DNA of 64,000 nucleotides, taken from assembly GCA_903789595.1 (NCBI GenBank), contig CAIFEZ010000001.1, forward strand, positions 259,300 through 323,299, read 5' to 3'. Position 1 is the stretch's first letter, and every line of letters begins with the position of its first letter. Positions 62,320-64,000 of this stretch are shown piece after piece. The notes beneath the pieces are model-generated. The model searched no databases and was not told where the DNA came from. It worked only from the letters and a program-made list of their open reading frames with translations. Position numbers and translations under genes: made by a program. The stretch comes from an uncultured eubacterium 1-6 (GTDB taxonomy: Bacteria > Bacillota > Clostridia > Lachnospirales > Lachnospiraceae).

Positions 62320-62982
62320 ATGACGTCTGAAAAAAGAAATAGCCGAGAAATTGTGAAAATAACCGGTTTGAACAAGAAATACGGTGACAGGGTGATATTT
62401 GAGAATTTCGATCTTTCCGTTTATTCCGGGGAAATACTTTGCATCAGCGGTACGAGCGGAAGCGGGAAAAGCACGCTGCTTAATATGATCGGAATGTTTG
62501 AGCAGCCGGACAGCGGTAAGATTGCCCTGTTTGGCAAACAGATACCGAAGATGGAATCCGGGGCAGGAAGAAAGCTCTTGAAGGACAGATTGTTTTATCT
62601 GTTTCAGAACTTCGCGCTCGTCAATGATGAGACCGTGGATTACAACCTTGAGATTCCGATACTCGAGAGCAGAATTCCTAAGAAGGAACGAACGGATATG
62701 AAACTTGACGCGTTGGATAAAGTAGGTCTCGGATATCTGTCTTTGAAAGAAAAGATATACCATCTGTCCGGCGGTGAACAGCAGAGGGTTGCTCTCGCGA
62801 GAGGATATCTGAAGAATTTCGATCTGCTCCTTGCAGACGAGCCGACCGGATCGCTTGATGCTGAGAACAGAGATGATATTCTTGCGATCCTTGACAGCTT
62901 TCATGAGGATGGCAAGACCGTTATCATTGTTTCTCATGATCAGGCTGTCATTGACCATTGCGGGAGAAATGTACGGATATAG
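62320..62982 (+). CDS. ABC transporter ATP-binding protein (LolD/MacB type)
   Basis: About 220 aa. Walker A GTSGSGKSTLLNMIG, Q-loop FQNFALV, signature LSGGEQQRVALARG, Walker B LLLADEPTGSLD, H-loop IIVSHD. This is the subclass that pairs with FtsX-like permeases. GTG 62317 and ATG 62320 are both possible; GGGAGA upstream favours ATG. It is the last gene of the sigma-anti-sigma-permease-ATPase operon. Confidence 0.95.
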   Translation: MTSEKRNSREIVKITGLNKKYGDRVIFENFDLSVYSGEILCISGTSGSGKSTLLNMIGMFEQPDSGKIALFGKQIPKMESGAGRKLLKDRLFYLFQNFALVNDETVDYNLEIPILESRIPKKERTDMKLDALDKVGLGYLSLKEKIYHLSGGEQQRVALARGYLKNFDLLLADEPTGSLDAENRDDILAILDSFHEDGKTVIIVSHDQAVIDHCGRNVRI

Positions 62983-63052
62983 AATATGTTCAAAATGAGT
63001 GTGGCACTCAGTTCTGAAACCTGTATAATTTCCAGTTTGTCACCTTGATTCC

Positions 63053-63141
63053 TTTAGATATGTTTCCTCATTTGATACTTGAGTTTTAGATATGTTTCCG
63101 CAAACAGAGGCGAATTTTTGACATGTTCCCGCAAACAGTCA
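63053..63141 (+). repeat. 31-32-bp-spaced repeat (GATATGTTTCCGCAAACAG), three copies
   Basis: TTTAGATATGTTTCC begins at 63053 and recurs near 63085, with a third form (TTTTGACATGTTCCCGC) near 63117. Copies two and three share CGCAAACAG. It looks like the binding-site array of an IS21-like element end, left without its transposase. The rest of 62983-63175 shows nothing I can name. Confidence 0.6.
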
Positions 63142-63175
63142 GACAGCGTGATTATATTTTCCACTGTCTCGGGGC

Positions 63176-63448
63176 ATGTGGAGACCGTGGCTCTGCTAAT
63201 TCGGCAGAACTAGAAAAGGGCCGGAAAAGCCCGTGTTTAAGCCGTTTCTGCGGCATCCGTCTTTCTGAAAAGAGAGGCCGGTGCCGCTTTTTCTTTTAGA
63301 AAAAATGTGAATATTGCTCTGGCGTGACTGTGGGAAGGCTATTTGTCTGAAATTTTGTCCGACGAGACTGTGGGTCTGCTATTTGAGGCAGGTTGTGACT
63401 GTGGAAAGGCTATTTTTCAGAGGTCGAGACTGTGGGAATGCTATTTAA
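63176..63448 (+). repeat. Accessory repeat module, copy C
   Basis: GAGACCGTGGCTCTGCTAATTCGG, GGGCCGGAAAAGCCCG, the terminator hairpin (about 63250-63294), then four motif copies of the GACTGTGG..GCTATTT type. Aligns along its length with copy A and copy B. It runs straight into a glucosaminidase fragment, without the recombinase sequence seen after A and B. Confidence 0.8.
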
Positions 63449-63497
63449 GGTTTTGGTAAGATCATCATCAAGAAGACATATATATCGGTGTCAGGCA

Positions 63498-64000
63498 CCA
63501 ACGTTGAATGCGGATGGAAGCTATGAGACAATTACTGCTGACTTCAGGAAGTATCCCTGCATTGAGGATTCCATTGCTGACCATTCCGCTTATCTGCTTG
63601 GAGCGATGAACGGAAAGAAGCTGAGATATGACTGGCTGAAGGGATGCACGGATTACAAGAAGGCTGTGCATATCATCAAGGATGGAGGATACGCCACAAG
63701 CCTGACTTATGTGGAAAAGCTTTGCTCCATCATTGAGAAGTGGAAGCTGACGGATTATGACGTGAAGGATTCTGGCGGTGAAGTGATCTGGTGGTACCGC
63801 GTCAGGAAGTCCTGGGCGGACAGCAAGACACAGAAGGGCGCTTATAAGATTCTGGATAATGCGAAGAAGTGTGCAGATCAAAATCTGGGGTATAAGGTTT
63901 TTGATGCGGACGGCAAGGTCGTGTATGAGCCGAAGGCGGCGGAGCCTACAGTGAAGGTGCCGTTTCTGGTGAATGTCAGTATCTCTGATTTGAATATCCG
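63498..64000 (+). pseudogene. Phage-type glucosaminidase/endolysin, 5'-truncated, running off the window
   Basis: Open frame with no start codon or RBS: TLNADGSYETITADFRKYPC, EDSIADHSAYLLG and GGYATSLTYVEKLCSIIEKW match the second half of FlgJ-type glucosaminidase domains in phage lysins. A YRVRKSWADSKTQKGAYK module, common at lysin C-termini in this group, follows. The catalytic N-terminal part is missing where module C joins. The frame is still open at the window end, so it may continue. Absent from the ORF track. Confidence 0.75.

Overview
The window looks like the chromosome of a mid-GC anaerobic Clostridia member, most likely Lachnospiraceae. The pointers are a DUF5688 protein, YqeG, VanW-domain and MutS2 genes, a class II GalT, a GPH-type sugar symporter, oxygen-sensitive Fe-S serine dehydratase subunits, and strong Shine-Dalgarno sites. 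This placement is inference from gene content; no 16S rRNA gene is present. About 53.7 kb is ordinary housekeeping and metabolic chromosome. The last 10 kb (53.7-64 kb) is a mosaic of mobile-element debris carrying two intact cargo cassettes.

Layout. 0-0.5 kb: palindromic repeats. 0.55-11.7 kb: sirtuin, LacI regulator, TetR regulator with a GT-B-like protein of unknown role, then a galactoside locus (GPH symporter, GH36 alpha-galactosidase, class II GalT, flavin reductase-like protein). 11.9-23.7 kb: tRNA-Leu, carAB, uppP, a small export protein, nrdR, a lone transposase N-terminal domain, an AlaA-type aminotransferase, citrate synthase, yqeG, efp. 24-32 kb: DUF5688 protein, tRNA-Arg, a membrane-anchored protein, an RluF-like pseudouridine synthase, ligA, metA (acetyl-CoA type by its residue 111) and sdaAB/sdaAA. 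32-36.4 kb: a minus-strand MBOAT plus DHHW pair (polymer O-acetylation type) and a two-repeat metal-exporter-like protein. 36.5-44.4 kb: RlmD-like methyltransferase, nitroreductase-like protein, tRNA-Gly, a possible structured RNA, PfkB sugar kinase, VanW protein, AIR-synthase-like protein, TrmL. 44.4-49.2 kb (minus): histidine kinase/response regulator pair and mutS2. 49.4-53.7 kb: an HtrA-like protein lacking catalytic His and Asp, a YhaM-type HD nuclease and a second RlmD.

The accessory end contains a module (hairpin terminator plus ~31-bp-spaced motif copies) present three times at 53.7, 58.1 and 63.2 kb. Two copies are attached to the same serine-recombinase remnant. Between them lie (i) a MarR-nitroreductase-alpha/beta hydrolase cassette, with matching TTGAC-N2-GTCAA operators before both transcription units and ~130-bp direct repeats on both sides, and (ii) an ECF sigma factor, membrane anti-sigma-like protein, FtsX-like permease and ABC ATPase cassette. 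Decayed fragments of a class III aminotransferase, a DUF1016/YhcG nuclease and a phage-type glucosaminidase fill the remaining space.

A second theme is intergenic repetition. Tandem minisatellites with units of 15, 18, 27, 30, ~38, 50 and 95 bp occur at many gene borders. Palindromes sharing a GCGCGAAGCGC-like core recur, as does a family containing CTGTGAAATCC. In two places (38.7 and 43.6 kb) the repeat includes the 3' end of a gene.
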